Source: Acidobacteriota bacterium (GTDB lineage: Bacteria; Acidobacteriota; Vicinamibacteria; Fen-336). Taken from it: DNA of 40,060 nt. Position numbers and translations under genes: made by a program. Shown in pieces: positions 9,728 to 18,171 of this stretch. The notes below the pieces were generated by a model. That model searched no databases, was not told where the DNA came from, and was given only the letters and a program-made list of their open reading frames with translations. Position 1 is the stretch's first letter. The number at the start of each line of letters is the position of its first letter. The DNA is taken from assembly GCA_003223555.1 (NCBI GenBank), contig QHVM01000007.1, positions 1 through 40,060 of the forward strand, in the 5' to 3' direction.

Positions 9728-10714
9728 ATGCAGGTCCGCATCCTTATTGAGCAGGAGATACGCGGGCTCATCGGCCCGTCGGCCGCGCTGTCCGCGGTCC
9801 GGGACGCCTTCGCCGCGCTGGCCCGGGGAGAGGCCACCCTGCCGGGCGTGATCGGCTTCGACGTCCCCGACCACCGCGGGGAGGTCCACGTCAAGGGCGC
9901 GTACCTGCACGCTCAGCCGTTCTTCTCGGTCAAGGAGGCGGCCGGCTTCTACGCCAACGCGGAGAAGGGGCTGCCGATCGGCAGCGGCCTGGTCCTCGTG
10001 TTCGACGCCACGACCGGAGCACCCGCCGCGGTCCTGTTCGACAACGGGTACCTGACCGAGCTGCGCACCGGCGCGGCGGGGGCGCTGGCCGCCGACCTCC
10101 TGGCCCGCCCGCGCCTCCGGCGGGTTGGGATGGTGGGGGCGGGCAGCCAGGCCCGGTTCCAGCTCGAGTCGCTCTGCCTCGTCCGTCGGCCGGAGGCGGT
10201 GGCCGTCTTCGGCCGTACCCCCGCCCGCGCGGCGGCCTGCGCCGCCGAGATGCAGGCCCGGTTCGGAGTGCCGGTGGCGCCGGTGGCGTCGGCCCGCGAA
10301 GCCGTCGAGGGCTCGGACGTCGTGATCACGGCCACGCCGGCGCGCGCGCCGATCGTGAAGGCGGAGTGGCTGGGCGAGGGCACCCACGTGACCGCGGTCG
10401 GGGCCGACGGACCGGACAAGCAGGAGCTGGAGTCGGCCGTGCTGCGCCGAGCCGACAAGGTCGTGGTCGACCGCCTCGAGCAGTGCCTCCGCCTCGGCGA
10501 GCTGCATCATGCCGTCGAAGCGGGCGTGCTCGCTCCCGCCGACGTGTGGGCGGAGCTGGGGGAGCTGGCCGCGGGAATGAAGCCGGGGCGGGAGTCGGAG
10601 GACGAGATCACCGTCGCCGACCTCACCGGCGTCGGGATCCAGGACGCGGCGGTCGCCAACGTCGTCGTGGCGGAGGCGGCGCGTCGCGGGGCGGGCCGGA
10701 CGATCGGAATCTAG
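9728..10714 (+). CDS. Ornithine cyclodeaminase / mu-crystallin family dehydrogenase
   Basis: 328 residues, the usual family length, from ATG at 9728 (MQVRILIEQEI). An ATG at 9665 in the same frame would add 21 residues unlike the family. The Rossmann NAD(P)-binding loop is VGMVGAGSQARFQLESL (about 135-150), with a preceding dimer-contact LTELRTGAAGALAADLLA. The C-terminal DLTGVGIQDAAVANVV segment is the conserved family ending. Members include ornithine cyclodeaminase, ketimine reductases and alanine or lysine dehydrogenases; the substrate cannot be settled here. The stop codon TAG shares a CTAG with the stop of the convergent subtilase gene. Confidence 0.9.
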   Translation: MQVRILIEQEIRGLIGPSAALSAVRDAFAALARGEATLPGVIGFDVPDHRGEVHVKGAYLHAQPFFSVKEAAGFYANAEKGLPIGSGLVLVFDATTGAPAAVLFDNGYLTELRTGAAGALAADLLARPRLRRVGMVGAGSQARFQLESLCLVRRPEAVAVFGRTPARAAACAAEMQARFGVPVAPVASAREAVEGSDVVITATPARAPIVKAEWLGEGTHVTAVGADGPDKQELESAVLRRADKVVVDRLEQCLRLGELHHAVEAGVLAPADVWAELGELAAGMKPGRESEDEITVADLTGVGIQDAAVANVVVAEAARRGAGRTIGI

Positions 10715-12160
10715 CGCGATGCGGCGGCCGGGAGCCAGCCGAGGGCGGCGGCGCGGGCGTTGACGAGGCCCCACCCCAGCAGGTTGTCGGGGGCGGAGGC
10801 CTGGCTGGCCGTCGCGCGCAGCACGCCGGCCACGTCGTCGACGCCGGCGCCCGGGTTGATCTCGATCAGCAGCGCCACCACGCCGGCGGTGAGCGGACAC
10901 GAGAACGACGTCCCGCTGGCCGTCCCGTAGCGGTTCACGGTGCCCGGAAAGGCGACCTTCGTCGGCGCTGGGGCCCACCGAGCTGAAGGACGCCCGCGTC
11001 CCGCTGGGCCCGACGGCGGCGACGGCCAGCACGTGCGGGCCATCGGCGGGCGCGCCCAGCGTGTTGTGGGTCGCGTCGAAGCCGGAGTTGCCGGCCGAGT
11101 TCACGACCGCCACCCCGCGATCGGCGGCCATCTCCGCCGCCCGGGTGCTGATCGCGGTCTGGCCGTTCATGTCGCGGAAGCTGTAGCTCGGGAAGGGGCT
11201 GTCGAAGTCGAGGTAGCCGAGCGAGCTGCTGATGACGTCGGCGCCCAGCGACTCGGCCCACTCCGCCGCCGCCGCCCAGTTGTCCTCCTCCACCGGCGTC
11301 TCGCTGTCGGTGTTCTCGGTCTTGGCGAGGATGAAGTCGGCGGCGAAGGCGGGGCCGACGAGCTGGCCTTCCTGCAGGCCCCCGAGCACGGACAGGGTCA
11401 TCGTGCCGTGGCCGCCCTCGCCCTGGTCGGCGCCATCGGCGACGTCGTCGTCGCCGTTGACGAAGTCGTGGGCGGCCACGATGCGCAGGGACGAGAACAC
11501 CTCGTGGTTCAGGTTGCTGAAGCCGGCGTCGAAGACCGCCACCACCACGCCCTCGCCGTGGAAGCCCAGGTCGTGTACGGCGGGCACGCCGATCTGCGCC
11601 AACTGGCCGAGCGAGGTGCCGTAGTCGAGCGCGAAAGTGGACCTCGCCCGGGCGGCCGAGGCCGGGGACGACCCGCGAGCGGCTCGCTCCGGCTCGGCCT
11701 GTACCGGCTCACTCGCGCGCCGCCGGTAGCGGCGGACGAGGTCGAGCCGCGCCACGAAGGGCAGCGTCTCCACCGCCTCGAGCTGGACGGCAGTCGCCTC
11801 GACGCTCACGGCGTTCAGCCACCGCGAGCGCTGGCGGACACGCCCGACCATGGCCGCGACCCGATCGACGTAGGCGGCGACCACGGGCAGGTCTTCGACC
11901 GTGGCCGAGGCGACGCGGCCGCGTACCTGGCGCCGCGAAGCGGCACGCGGCGTCATGAGGCCCCGGGCCTGGACCGCCCGCGCCTCGGCCGAGACGCCCT
12001 TGTCCGTGAAGAACACCCACGCGACGAGCCTTCCTCCGGCCGGCGCTGCCGCCAGGGCTTCGGCCAGGGCCGGGCTGCGCTTGGCCACATCCTGCGGAGG
12101 CGCCAGGGGGGTCGCGGCCAGGAGCAAGAGGCCGAGGAGGGCCGCCAGCGCACGTCTCAT
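10711..12160 (-). pseudogene. Secreted subtilisin-like (S8) serine protease, frame-disrupted
   Basis: The N-terminus is a signal peptide (MRRALAALLGLLLLAATPLA) and a propeptide-like region to about residue 180. The catalytic domain shows the Asp box VVVAVFDAGFSNLNHE, the His box GEGGHGTMTLSVLGG and the oxyanion Asn in VVNSAGNSG. All are in one frame to about position 10970 (SFSSVGPSADE). The Ser box GTASGTSFSCPLTAG and the end of the protein lie in another frame, closing at 10711. The usual stretch between FSSVGP and FPGTVNRYG (normally with a KPDVAAPG-like run) is missing, so this is an out-of-frame deletion, not a lone base slip. Uninterrupted translation of the first frame runs on to 9638 as antisense shadow. 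Confidence 0.75.
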
Positions 12161-12264
12161 GTGGCCTCCATGGTCTCACGATAGAGGTCGGTCGCGGGAG
12201 CGGACTCCGCCTGTGACGAGGCGCACCCTCCACCGGCGATACAATCGCCCGGGGATTGCGCGGC

Positions 12265-12720
12265 ATGACGTCGGCGGCGGGTGCGGCGCGTCGTGGTCGG
12301 GCCGGCATCCTGCTGGCGCTGCTCGGGTGGGCCGTCGCGGCCTCGGGCGAGGAGCGCGTCTACAAGGTCGTCGTGAACGCCACCAACCCGGTGAGCGAGA
12401 TCAAGCGAGAGCAGTTGGCGACGCTGTTCCTGAACCGCAGCAGCCGATGGAGCCACGGCCCCGCCGCCGCACCCGTCGACCAGTCCCTGAACTCGCCGGT
12501 CCGCACCGCCTTCTGCAAGGAGGTTCTGCGCCTCTCGAGCTCCGGCGTGCAGAGCTACTGGCAGAACCGGATCCGCACGGACCGCGAGATCCCTCCGCCG
12601 GTGAAGTCCTCGGACGACGAGGTCATCGCCCACGCGGAGAAGAACAAGGGGGCGGTCGGGTACGTCTCCGCGGCCGCGTCGCTTCCGGCATCGGTCAAGG
12701 TGCTGGCCATCGTCGAATGA
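12265..12720 (+). CDS. Small PstS-like secreted substrate-binding domain protein
   Basis: 151 residues. The N-terminus has a basic stretch and a hydrophobic core ending VAASGEE, a probable signal peptide. The mature part shows VVVNATNPVSEIKREQLATLF, FLNRSSRWSHG, PVDQSLNSPVRTAF and a final GAVGYVSAAASLPASVKVL. This order matches the short phosphate-binding (PstS-like) domain proteins found alone in many proteobacteria and acidobacteria, about half the length of a full PstS. No ABC transporter is next to it, so it may bind a ligand without transport. An in-frame TTG at 12256 is a possible alternative start; ATG is preferred because of the signal peptide. Confidence 0.75.
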   Translation: MTSAAGAARRGRAGILLALLGWAVAASGEERVYKVVVNATNPVSEIKREQLATLFLNRSSRWSHGPAAAPVDQSLNSPVRTAFCKEVLRLSSSGVQSYWQNRIRTDREIPPPVKSSDDEVIAHAEKNKGAVGYVSAAASLPASVKVLAIVE

Positions 12721-12740
12721 AGCGGCCCTGACCGCGCGTC

Positions 12741-13016
12741 CTAGCGGCCCCGGAGCGCCTCCCGGGCCGTGATCGCCCGGCCCTGCCGGAAGAACTGCAT
12801 CTTCCCCTTCATGAGAAGCGCGACCCTCTCCGGCAGGGGCAGGGCTTCGAAGTCCGCCAGCGTCAGATGGCGCACGCCCCCATCGGGGAGGGGGACGCGG
12901 ATCTCGTCGTATCCTGCCGGCGCCGGCGCCGTCGGCGCCGCGGGCGCCGGCCCCCCTGCCGAAGTCAAGCCCGGCGGGCTCTCGGTCAGTCCGATCGACT
13001 TGGCGAACACGGCCAT
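12741..13016 (-). CDS. Small hypothetical protein, 91 residues
   Basis: From ATG at 13016 the protein is MAVFAKSIGLTESPPG, then a Pro/Ala-rich linker, then a compact region with IRVPLPDGGVRHLTLADFEALPLPERVALLM and a basic end. I do not recognise it. No signal peptide or helix long enough for the membrane. It begins 22 nt downstream of the membrane-sensor-like gene on the same strand and is likely co-transcribed with it. A longer in-frame start at 13097 would overlap that gene and add shadow-like Arg-rich residues, so it is not used. Confidence 0.5.
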   Translation of the reverse strand: MAVFAKSIGLTESPPGLTSAGGPAPAAPTAPAPAGYDEIRVPLPDGGVRHLTLADFEALPLPERVALLMKGKMQFFRQGRAITAREALRGR

Positions 13017-13038
13017 GGCGGTCTCCCTCGACCCGCGG

Positions 13039-13749
13039 TCAGGAGACCGCCGCCTCTTCGGCCGCGCGCTCGAGCACCGAAGAGTTCCGCCATTCACCCT
13101 CGGACAGGGCCTCCAGCTCCGCTCCCCGCTCGGCCGCCACCCGCATGTCCTTCAGGCTCGCCAGGCAGGACCGGATCAGGACCGCGACGCTGAAGACCAC
13201 CCAGAAGGCGTGCTCCAGGAAGCGCCACCACTCCGGGTTGACGATCCCGTAGACCGACTCCGGCCAGAGGAGCCCGCGGACCAGGTGATCGCCGGCCACC
13301 ACCACCGTGGCCGTCACGAGCACGGGCCAGTCGCGGTAGGCGGCCAGGAAGCCCAGCGAGCCGAACACGTGGAAATGGGTCTCGATGCGGCCGCCGGTGA
13401 GATGGATGAGCAGGGCCGACCACAGCATCTGGGCGCCGGCGATGACGTGCCGCGTGACCACCCAGCCCGGGCGCAGGAACGCGAGGGCCACCGGCAGGCT
13501 GCTGATCGCGGCCCCGAGGAAGATCGCGATCCAGACGTGCATGTGCACGACCTGTGTCTTCCCCTCCCATCCGTAGGGCGAGAAGGTGAGGGCGATGACG
13601 ATCCCGAAGATCCATTGTCCGATCATGAGCCAGGCGAACATGCGGTCGGTCGACTTCAGGACCTCGTCCCGGCGGGCGTTGAACCGGTCGTGCGCCCGCC
13701 GGACGATCGCCGTGGCGGCGTCCTGAGCGTCTCGCTCTGCCATCTTCAT
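13039..13749 (-). CDS. Membrane protein like the N-terminal sensor module of signalling kinases, no output domain
   Basis: 236 residues from ATG at 13749 (MKMAERDAQD). A short cytoplasmic start is followed by about six hydrophobic segments (MFAWLMIGQWIFGIVIALTF, VVHMHVWIAIFLGAAISSLP, and so on). The stretch HLTGGRIETHFHVFGSLGFL and AAYRDWPVLVTATVVVAGDH is characteristic of membrane sensor modules that usually precede histidine-kinase or GGDEF domains in acidobacterial and planctomycete proteins. Here the chain stops about 40 residues after the last helix, in a charged tail, so the output domain is absent. The ATG overlaps the stop of the RedB-like remnant (TGATG), indicating translational coupling. 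Identity is from pattern recall, not a search. Confidence 0.6.
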   Translation of the reverse strand: MKMAERDAQDAATAIVRRAHDRFNARRDEVLKSTDRMFAWLMIGQWIFGIVIALTFSPYGWEGKTQVVHMHVWIAIFLGAAISSLPVALAFLRPGWVVTRHVIAGAQMLWSALLIHLTGGRIETHFHVFGSLGFLAAYRDWPVLVTATVVVAGDHLVRGLLWPESVYGIVNPEWWRFLEHAFWVVFSVAVLIRSCLASLKDMRVAAERGAELEALSEGEWRNSSVLERAAEEAAVS

Positions 13750-14248
13750 CACTGGTCCTCCAGGTCTGCCGCGCGCGGCCGATCCGAGTGGCCGAGCGCG
13801 CACCCGAACACCGGGCTGTCGGTACGATCGGCGGTCCCCGTGGTCAGCAGGGAGATGATCCGCCGGCGGCCGAAGCTGTCCCCTTCGTGCCCGCGGGAAG
13901 AGGTGAGGCCGCCCTGGAACAGCAGCCGGCCTCGGGGGTCATAGACCAGGGTCAGGCCGGAGGTCAGCGCATGGAAGCGCTCCGCCTCGACACCCTCGTC
14001 ATCGCGAAGGACGGTCGTGCCCGGGATCGCCGCCGCGCTGGCCCACAGATCCGTTCCGTCCCAGTCCGGCGACACGTCGTGGGGCCGCAGGAAGAGCACG
14101 TACGCCACCAGCGGTTGGGGCCGGCGGGCCATGAGACGCGCCAGCTCGCTGATGCTGGCGTCGCTCGCGAGGCGATGGGATCCGGCTCTCGGCGGGCCAC
14201 TGGCGGGGAGCGCGACCGTCGGCGGCGCTGGGGGTGCTCTTGCGACCG
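13749..14248 (-). pseudogene. RedB-like thioredoxin-fold remnant lacking its Cys motif
   Basis: The C-terminal part reads clearly: ISELARLMARR, VAYVLFLRPHDVSPDWDGT, DLWASAAAIPGTTVLRDD, then LVYDPRGRLLFQGGLTSSRGH and TDSPVFGCALG. This matches my recollection of RedB-like thioredoxin-fold proteins. In those, a signal segment and a Cys-Pro-Cys-type redox motif come just before the helix that here begins ISELARL. Upstream in frame there is only a Pro/Ala-rich run and SDASISEL; the Cys motif and a start codon are missing. The first ATG is at 14132, inside the domain, giving 127 residues. The gene lies directly behind the M20 stop (14249) and overlaps the membrane protein gene. Confidence 0.55.
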
Positions 14249-15850
14249 TCAGGGGTGCCGCTGGACCGTCGGGTAGGCGATGCCGAGCTGCTCGAGGTAG
14301 GTGCGGTAGCGCGCAGGGTCGAAATAGTACTTCCGCATCTCCGGCCGGTAGCGGTCCATGGTCTCTCGGTTCCTCTCGATGGCGGGAGCGTCGCCGGGGC
14401 CGATGAGCGGCGTGTACTTCGTCTGCCGGGTCTGGACGTCGCGGAAGTAGGTCCACGCCTGCGCCACCAGCTCCGGCCGCAGCAGCAGGTCGAGGACGGT
14501 CATGGCCTGGACCTTCGCCCCCGCTGTCACGCCCTGGTGGGCGATGGGCGTGGCCATGGCCACCGCGTTGGCCCAGTGATGGCCGGGGAGGCCGGGGATG
14601 TTCGCGGGATAGAGCAGCGTCACCGTCGGCACGTTCCAGCTCACGTCGCCGATGTCGTCCGAGCCGCCGCCCTTGGGCTGCCCGGGCGGGGGCTCGAGCT
14701 TGGCCACCTGCGTCTCCAGGCCCTTCTCCTCGCCCTTCAGCTCCCGCTGCAGGCCCTTGGCCAGCGTCTGGTCGGCGTCGCTCCAGGCCGGCATGCCCAC
14801 CGCCGCCATGTTCTCGTGCATGGCCTCCGCCACCGGCCGGTTGAAGTGCTGGGGCCAGGCCGCGCCCTGGATGTGCCACTCGACGGTGGTCTCGGTCATG
14901 GCCGCGGCGGCCTTGGCGATTGCGTTGCCGGCCTCGAACATGGACTGGATGTGCGGATAGTCCAGCTCGCGGAAGTAGTACCAGACCGAGGCGAGCGAGG
15001 GCACGACGTTGGGCTGGTCGCCTCCCCGGGTGATGACATAGTGGGAGCGCTGCTCGGGGCGGAGGTGCTCGCGCCGGTAGTTCCAGCCCGCGTCCATCAG
15101 CTCCACCGCGTCGAGGGCGGATCGGCCGCGCCAGGGCGCGACACCGGCGTGGGCGGGCTCGCCGTGGAAGGTGTACTCCACCGAGACCAGGCCGCTCCCG
15201 TCGCCCTGGCCCCAGGTCACCTTCATGTCGCTGTCGACGTGAGAGAAGAGCACGACGTCGGCGTCCTTGAAGAGGCCCTCGCGGACGAAGTAGGCCTTGG
15301 TGCCGAGCAGCTCCTCGGCCACGCCCGGCCACAGCACGAGCGTGCCGGACAGGTGCTCGCGCTCCATGATCTTCTTCACGGCGATGGCGGCGGTGATGTT
15401 GACGGCCTGGCCGGAGTTGTGGCCCTCGCCGTGCCCGGGCGCCCCCTCTACGAGCGGCGCGTGCCACGCGACGCCCGGCTTCTGGGACGCCTTCGGGATG
15501 CCGTCGAGATCGCTGCCGAGGGAGATGACGGGCTTGCCGCTGCCCCAGGCGGCGACCCACGCCGTCGGGACGCCGGCGTAGCCTTCCCGGACCTGGAAGC
15601 CGTTGTCACGCAGGGCGGCCACGAGGTAGCGCGAGGTCTCGACCTCCTGGAAGCCCAGCTCGCCGAAGCTGAAGAGGGAGTCGACCATGCGCTGGCTGAA
15701 TCCCTGCATCTTCTCGACCTCGGCCGCGGCCTCGCGCTTGAGCGCCGGCAGGCGCCGGCCGGCCGGAGCGGGCCGGGTCGCGGCGCCGAGACGTGCGGCG
15801 AGCGATGCCGCGAGCACGAGGCCAACGGCGGCGCGCAAGCTGCGAGACAT
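14249..15850 (-). CDS. Secreted M20-family amidohydrolase, AbgB-like
   Basis: 533 residues with a signal peptide (SLRAAVGLVLAASLAARLGA), so periplasmic. The M20 fold is shown by FSFGELGFQEVETSRYLV, ISLGSDLDGIP (metal-ligand region), GAPGHGEGHNSGQAVN with the conserved His, the catalytic Glu pair in WPGVAEELLGTKAYF, and HGEPAHAGVAPWRGRSALDA in the lid domain. Length and motifs match aminobenzoyl-glutamate utilisation subunit B-like amidohydrolases rather than ArgE/DapE. Probable reaction: hydrolysis of an N-acyl amino acid; substrate unknown. It stands alone in transcription from 15850, divergent from the YihY gene; the remnant behind it follows immediately. Confidence 0.88.
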   Translation of the reverse strand: MSRSLRAAVGLVLAASLAARLGAATRPAPAGRRLPALKREAAAEVEKMQGFSQRMVDSLFSFGELGFQEVETSRYLVAALRDNGFQVREGYAGVPTAWVAAWGSGKPVISLGSDLDGIPKASQKPGVAWHAPLVEGAPGHGEGHNSGQAVNITAAIAVKKIMEREHLSGTLVLWPGVAEELLGTKAYFVREGLFKDADVVLFSHVDSDMKVTWGQGDGSGLVSVEYTFHGEPAHAGVAPWRGRSALDAVELMDAGWNYRREHLRPEQRSHYVITRGGDQPNVVPSLASVWYYFRELDYPHIQSMFEAGNAIAKAAAAMTETTVEWHIQGAAWPQHFNRPVAEAMHENMAAVGMPAWSDADQTLAKGLQRELKGEEKGLETQVAKLEPPPGQPKGGGSDDIGDVSWNVPTVTLLYPANIPGLPGHHWANAVAMATPIAHQGVTAGAKVQAMTVLDLLLRPELVAQAWTYFRDVQTRQTKYTPLIGPGDAPAIERNRETMDRYRPEMRKYYFDPARYRTYLEQLGIAYPTVQRHP

Positions 15851-15910
15851 CGGGATCCGATTCTATTTCAAGAGCCGCGCCGGCCGCTCGCCGGATGCTA
15901 GCCTGGGATC

Positions 15911-16858
15911 ATGCGCTGCGGCTCGGTCCGCTCGCTCTTGAAGCAGACCTACGAGGAGTGGAGCCACGACCAGATCCCGCGGCTGGCCGCGGCCCTGGCC
16001 TATTACACCGCCTTCTCCATCGCCCCCGTCCTCGTGGTCGTCATCGCGGTGGCCGGCCTGGCCTTCGGGGCGGCCAAGGTCCAGACCGCGATCATCGACC
16101 AGCTGCGCGGCCTGCTCGGGGAGCAGGGGGCGAGCCTGGTGGGCACGATGATCGCAAGCGCCCTGCGCCCGCGGGACAGCCGCCTCGCCATGCTCCTGGG
16201 CCTCGGGGCGGTGCTGCTCGGCGCCTCGGGCCTGTTCGCGCAGCTCCAGGACGCCCTCAACACCGTCTGGGAGGTGAAGCCGCGGCCCGGCCGTGGCGTG
16301 TGGGGCATGCTGAAGGACCGCGGCGTCTCGTTCGCCATGGTCCTCGCCGTGGGCTTCTTCCTCCTCGTCACCCTGGTCGTGAGCGCCGCCCTGGCCGGCC
16401 TGCGGGGCTTCGTCGATGCCCGCCTCGGCGGGGCGGCCTTCGTCCTCACGACGCTGGGCTTGGTCGCCGACTTCGCTCTTACCACGCTGCTCATCGGCCT
16501 CCTCCTGAAGTACCTGCCCGACGTCCGACTGCGCTGGCGGCACGTCCTTCCCGGCGCCGCGGTGACGTCGCTGCTCTTCGCGGTGGGGAAGCTCGCGATC
16601 GGCGCCTACCTGGGACGGGCGGCCGTGGGCTCGGCCTTCGGAGCCGCGGGCTCGCTGGCGATCGTGCTGCTGTGGGTCTACTACTCGGCGCAGATCCTGC
16701 TGCTGGGCGCCGAGCTGACGCAAGTCTGGACGCGGCGGCAAGGCGCCTCGATCGAGGCCAAGCCCAACGCCGAGTCCCATCGCCGGCCCGAGGGAAAGTG
16801 CGCGCCCGTGCCGGCGGCGGCGAGAGCCGAGCCGGCACTTGTTGCCGAGTCGCGATAA
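15911..16858 (+). CDS. YihY/BrkB-family inner membrane protein
   Basis: 315 residues with about six membrane helices. The N-terminus (LKQTYEEWSHDQIPRLAAAL then AYYTAFSIAPVLVVVIAVAG) is the family hallmark, as are VWEVKPRPGRG and the C-terminal YYSAQILLLGAELTQVW. Once annotated as RNase BN, the family is now regarded as a membrane protein of uncertain function, with roles suggested in envelope or lipid transport. A short polar tail rich in Ala and Glu follows the last helix. Divergent from the AbgB-like gene with 60 bp between starts. Confidence 0.92.
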   Translation: MRCGSVRSLLKQTYEEWSHDQIPRLAAALAYYTAFSIAPVLVVVIAVAGLAFGAAKVQTAIIDQLRGLLGEQGASLVGTMIASALRPRDSRLAMLLGLGAVLLGASGLFAQLQDALNTVWEVKPRPGRGVWGMLKDRGVSFAMVLAVGFFLLVTLVVSAALAGLRGFVDARLGGAAFVLTTLGLVADFALTTLLIGLLLKYLPDVRLRWRHVLPGAAVTSLLFAVGKLAIGAYLGRAAVGSAFGAAGSLAIVLLWVYYSAQILLLGAELTQVWTRRQGASIEAKPNAESHRRPEGKCAPVPAAARAEPALVAESR

Positions 16859-16908
16859 CCGGTAGCCAGATCCGCTTCCGCGGCGTCTAATACGGTTACA
16901 GGTCCATC

Positions 16909-18171
16909 GTGACCGGGAGCCTGCCCTTCTCGAACAGATGGCTGGACGTCGGGCGCGGAGCGGCTCGAACCCTCGCCGCCACGCCGGCGCGGCGGCTCGC
17001 GGTCGTCGGCGCTCTTCTCGTGCTGGGTTGGGGAGCCGCCGCTCGCGGCCGCGGAAACGGCGCGGCACCGACGGAGACCGCGGGCACCGCGACCACCGAG
17101 CGCCGGACCTTCACGCGCAGCTTGAGGCTTCACGGGATCGTCGAAGCGATCCGGTCCTACACCGTGGCCGCCCCCCGGCTGGCCGGCCCGGGCCTGAACT
17201 CGCTGGTCATCACGAAGCTCGTGCCGTCGGGATCCCAGGTCAAGAAGGGCGATCTGCTCGTCGAGTTCGACCGCCAGGCCCAGATCAAGACCTCCCTCGA
17301 CCGGCAGGCGGAGTATCGGGACCTCCTCGAGCAGATCCGGAAGAAGGAGGCCGAGCAGGGCGCCGCCCGCGCGCGCGACGAGACCGAGCTGCAGCAGGCC
17401 GAGAACGACATGGAGGCCGCCCGCCTCGAGATGCGCAAGAACGAGGTGCTCTCGCGCATCGACGCCGAGAAGAACGCCCAGGCCCTCGAGGAGGCGGAAG
17501 CGCGGCTGGCCCAGCTCCGGGAGACGTTCGCCCTGAAGCGCCGCGCCGCGGAGGCCGAGGTCCGCATCCTGCAGATCCAGCGCGACCGGGCCTCCGGCGC
17601 GATGCGGCACGCGGACGAGAACGCCGGCAAGATGTCGATCCGGTCGCCCATCGACGGCCTCGTGGTCCTGAACACGATCTGGAAGGGCGGGCAGATGGGC
17701 GAGGTCAACGAGGGCGACGAGGTGCGGGCCGGCGTCCCTTTCCTCCAGGTGGTCAACCCCGAGGCCATGCAGGTCCGGGCCCGCGTGAACCAGGCCGACG
17801 TGCCGCACCTCGTCCAGGGCCAGAAGGTGACGGTCCGGCTCGACGCCTATCCCCAGGCCGTGTTCGCCGGACGGCTGAAGCAGGTGGCCGCCATCGGGGT
17901 GACCAGCGGGCTCTCGCAGAAGGTGCGGACCTTCGCCGCCACGTTCTCCATCGAGGGCGGCGACGCCAAGCTCATGCCCGACCTGTCGGCGGCGGTGGAC
18001 GTGGAGCTGCTCCGGCTCCCCGACGCCCTGGTGATCCCGCGTGACGCGCTGATGTTCGAGGCCGGGCAGGCCTACGTCCAGGTGAGGAGCGGCGGCGGGT
18101 TCTCCAGTCGGGCCTGGCGGCCGGGAACGTCGTGCTGCGGCGCGCACGCGCCGGGGGGGCGGGGGCGTGAG
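16909..18171 (+). pseudogene. HlyD-type periplasmic adaptor 1, 3' end frame-disrupted
   Basis: GTG start at 16909; an N-terminal helix (RLAVVGALLVLGWGAAA) anchors it. A lipoyl half-domain, a long coiled coil (about 115-225, rich in Glu, Arg, Ala and Gln), the second lipoyl half (KMSIRSPIDGLVVLNTIWKG) and beta-barrel sequences follow to VIPRDALMFEAGQAYVQVRS near 18095. Then the frame turns to nonsense. The expected ending (SGLAAGNVVLRRARAGGAGA and TGA at 18169) is one frame over, and about 15-20 residues of the membrane-proximal domain are missing. In the unshifted frame there is no stop before 20715, so it appears to fuse with adaptor 3 through the antiphase of adaptor 2. Its true stop overlaps the next GTG (GTGA). 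Confidence 0.75.

Noticed and set aside
9638-10710. Extension of the subtilase frame to 840 residues
   Set aside because: After the frame break it is antisense to the ornithine cyclodeaminase-family gene.
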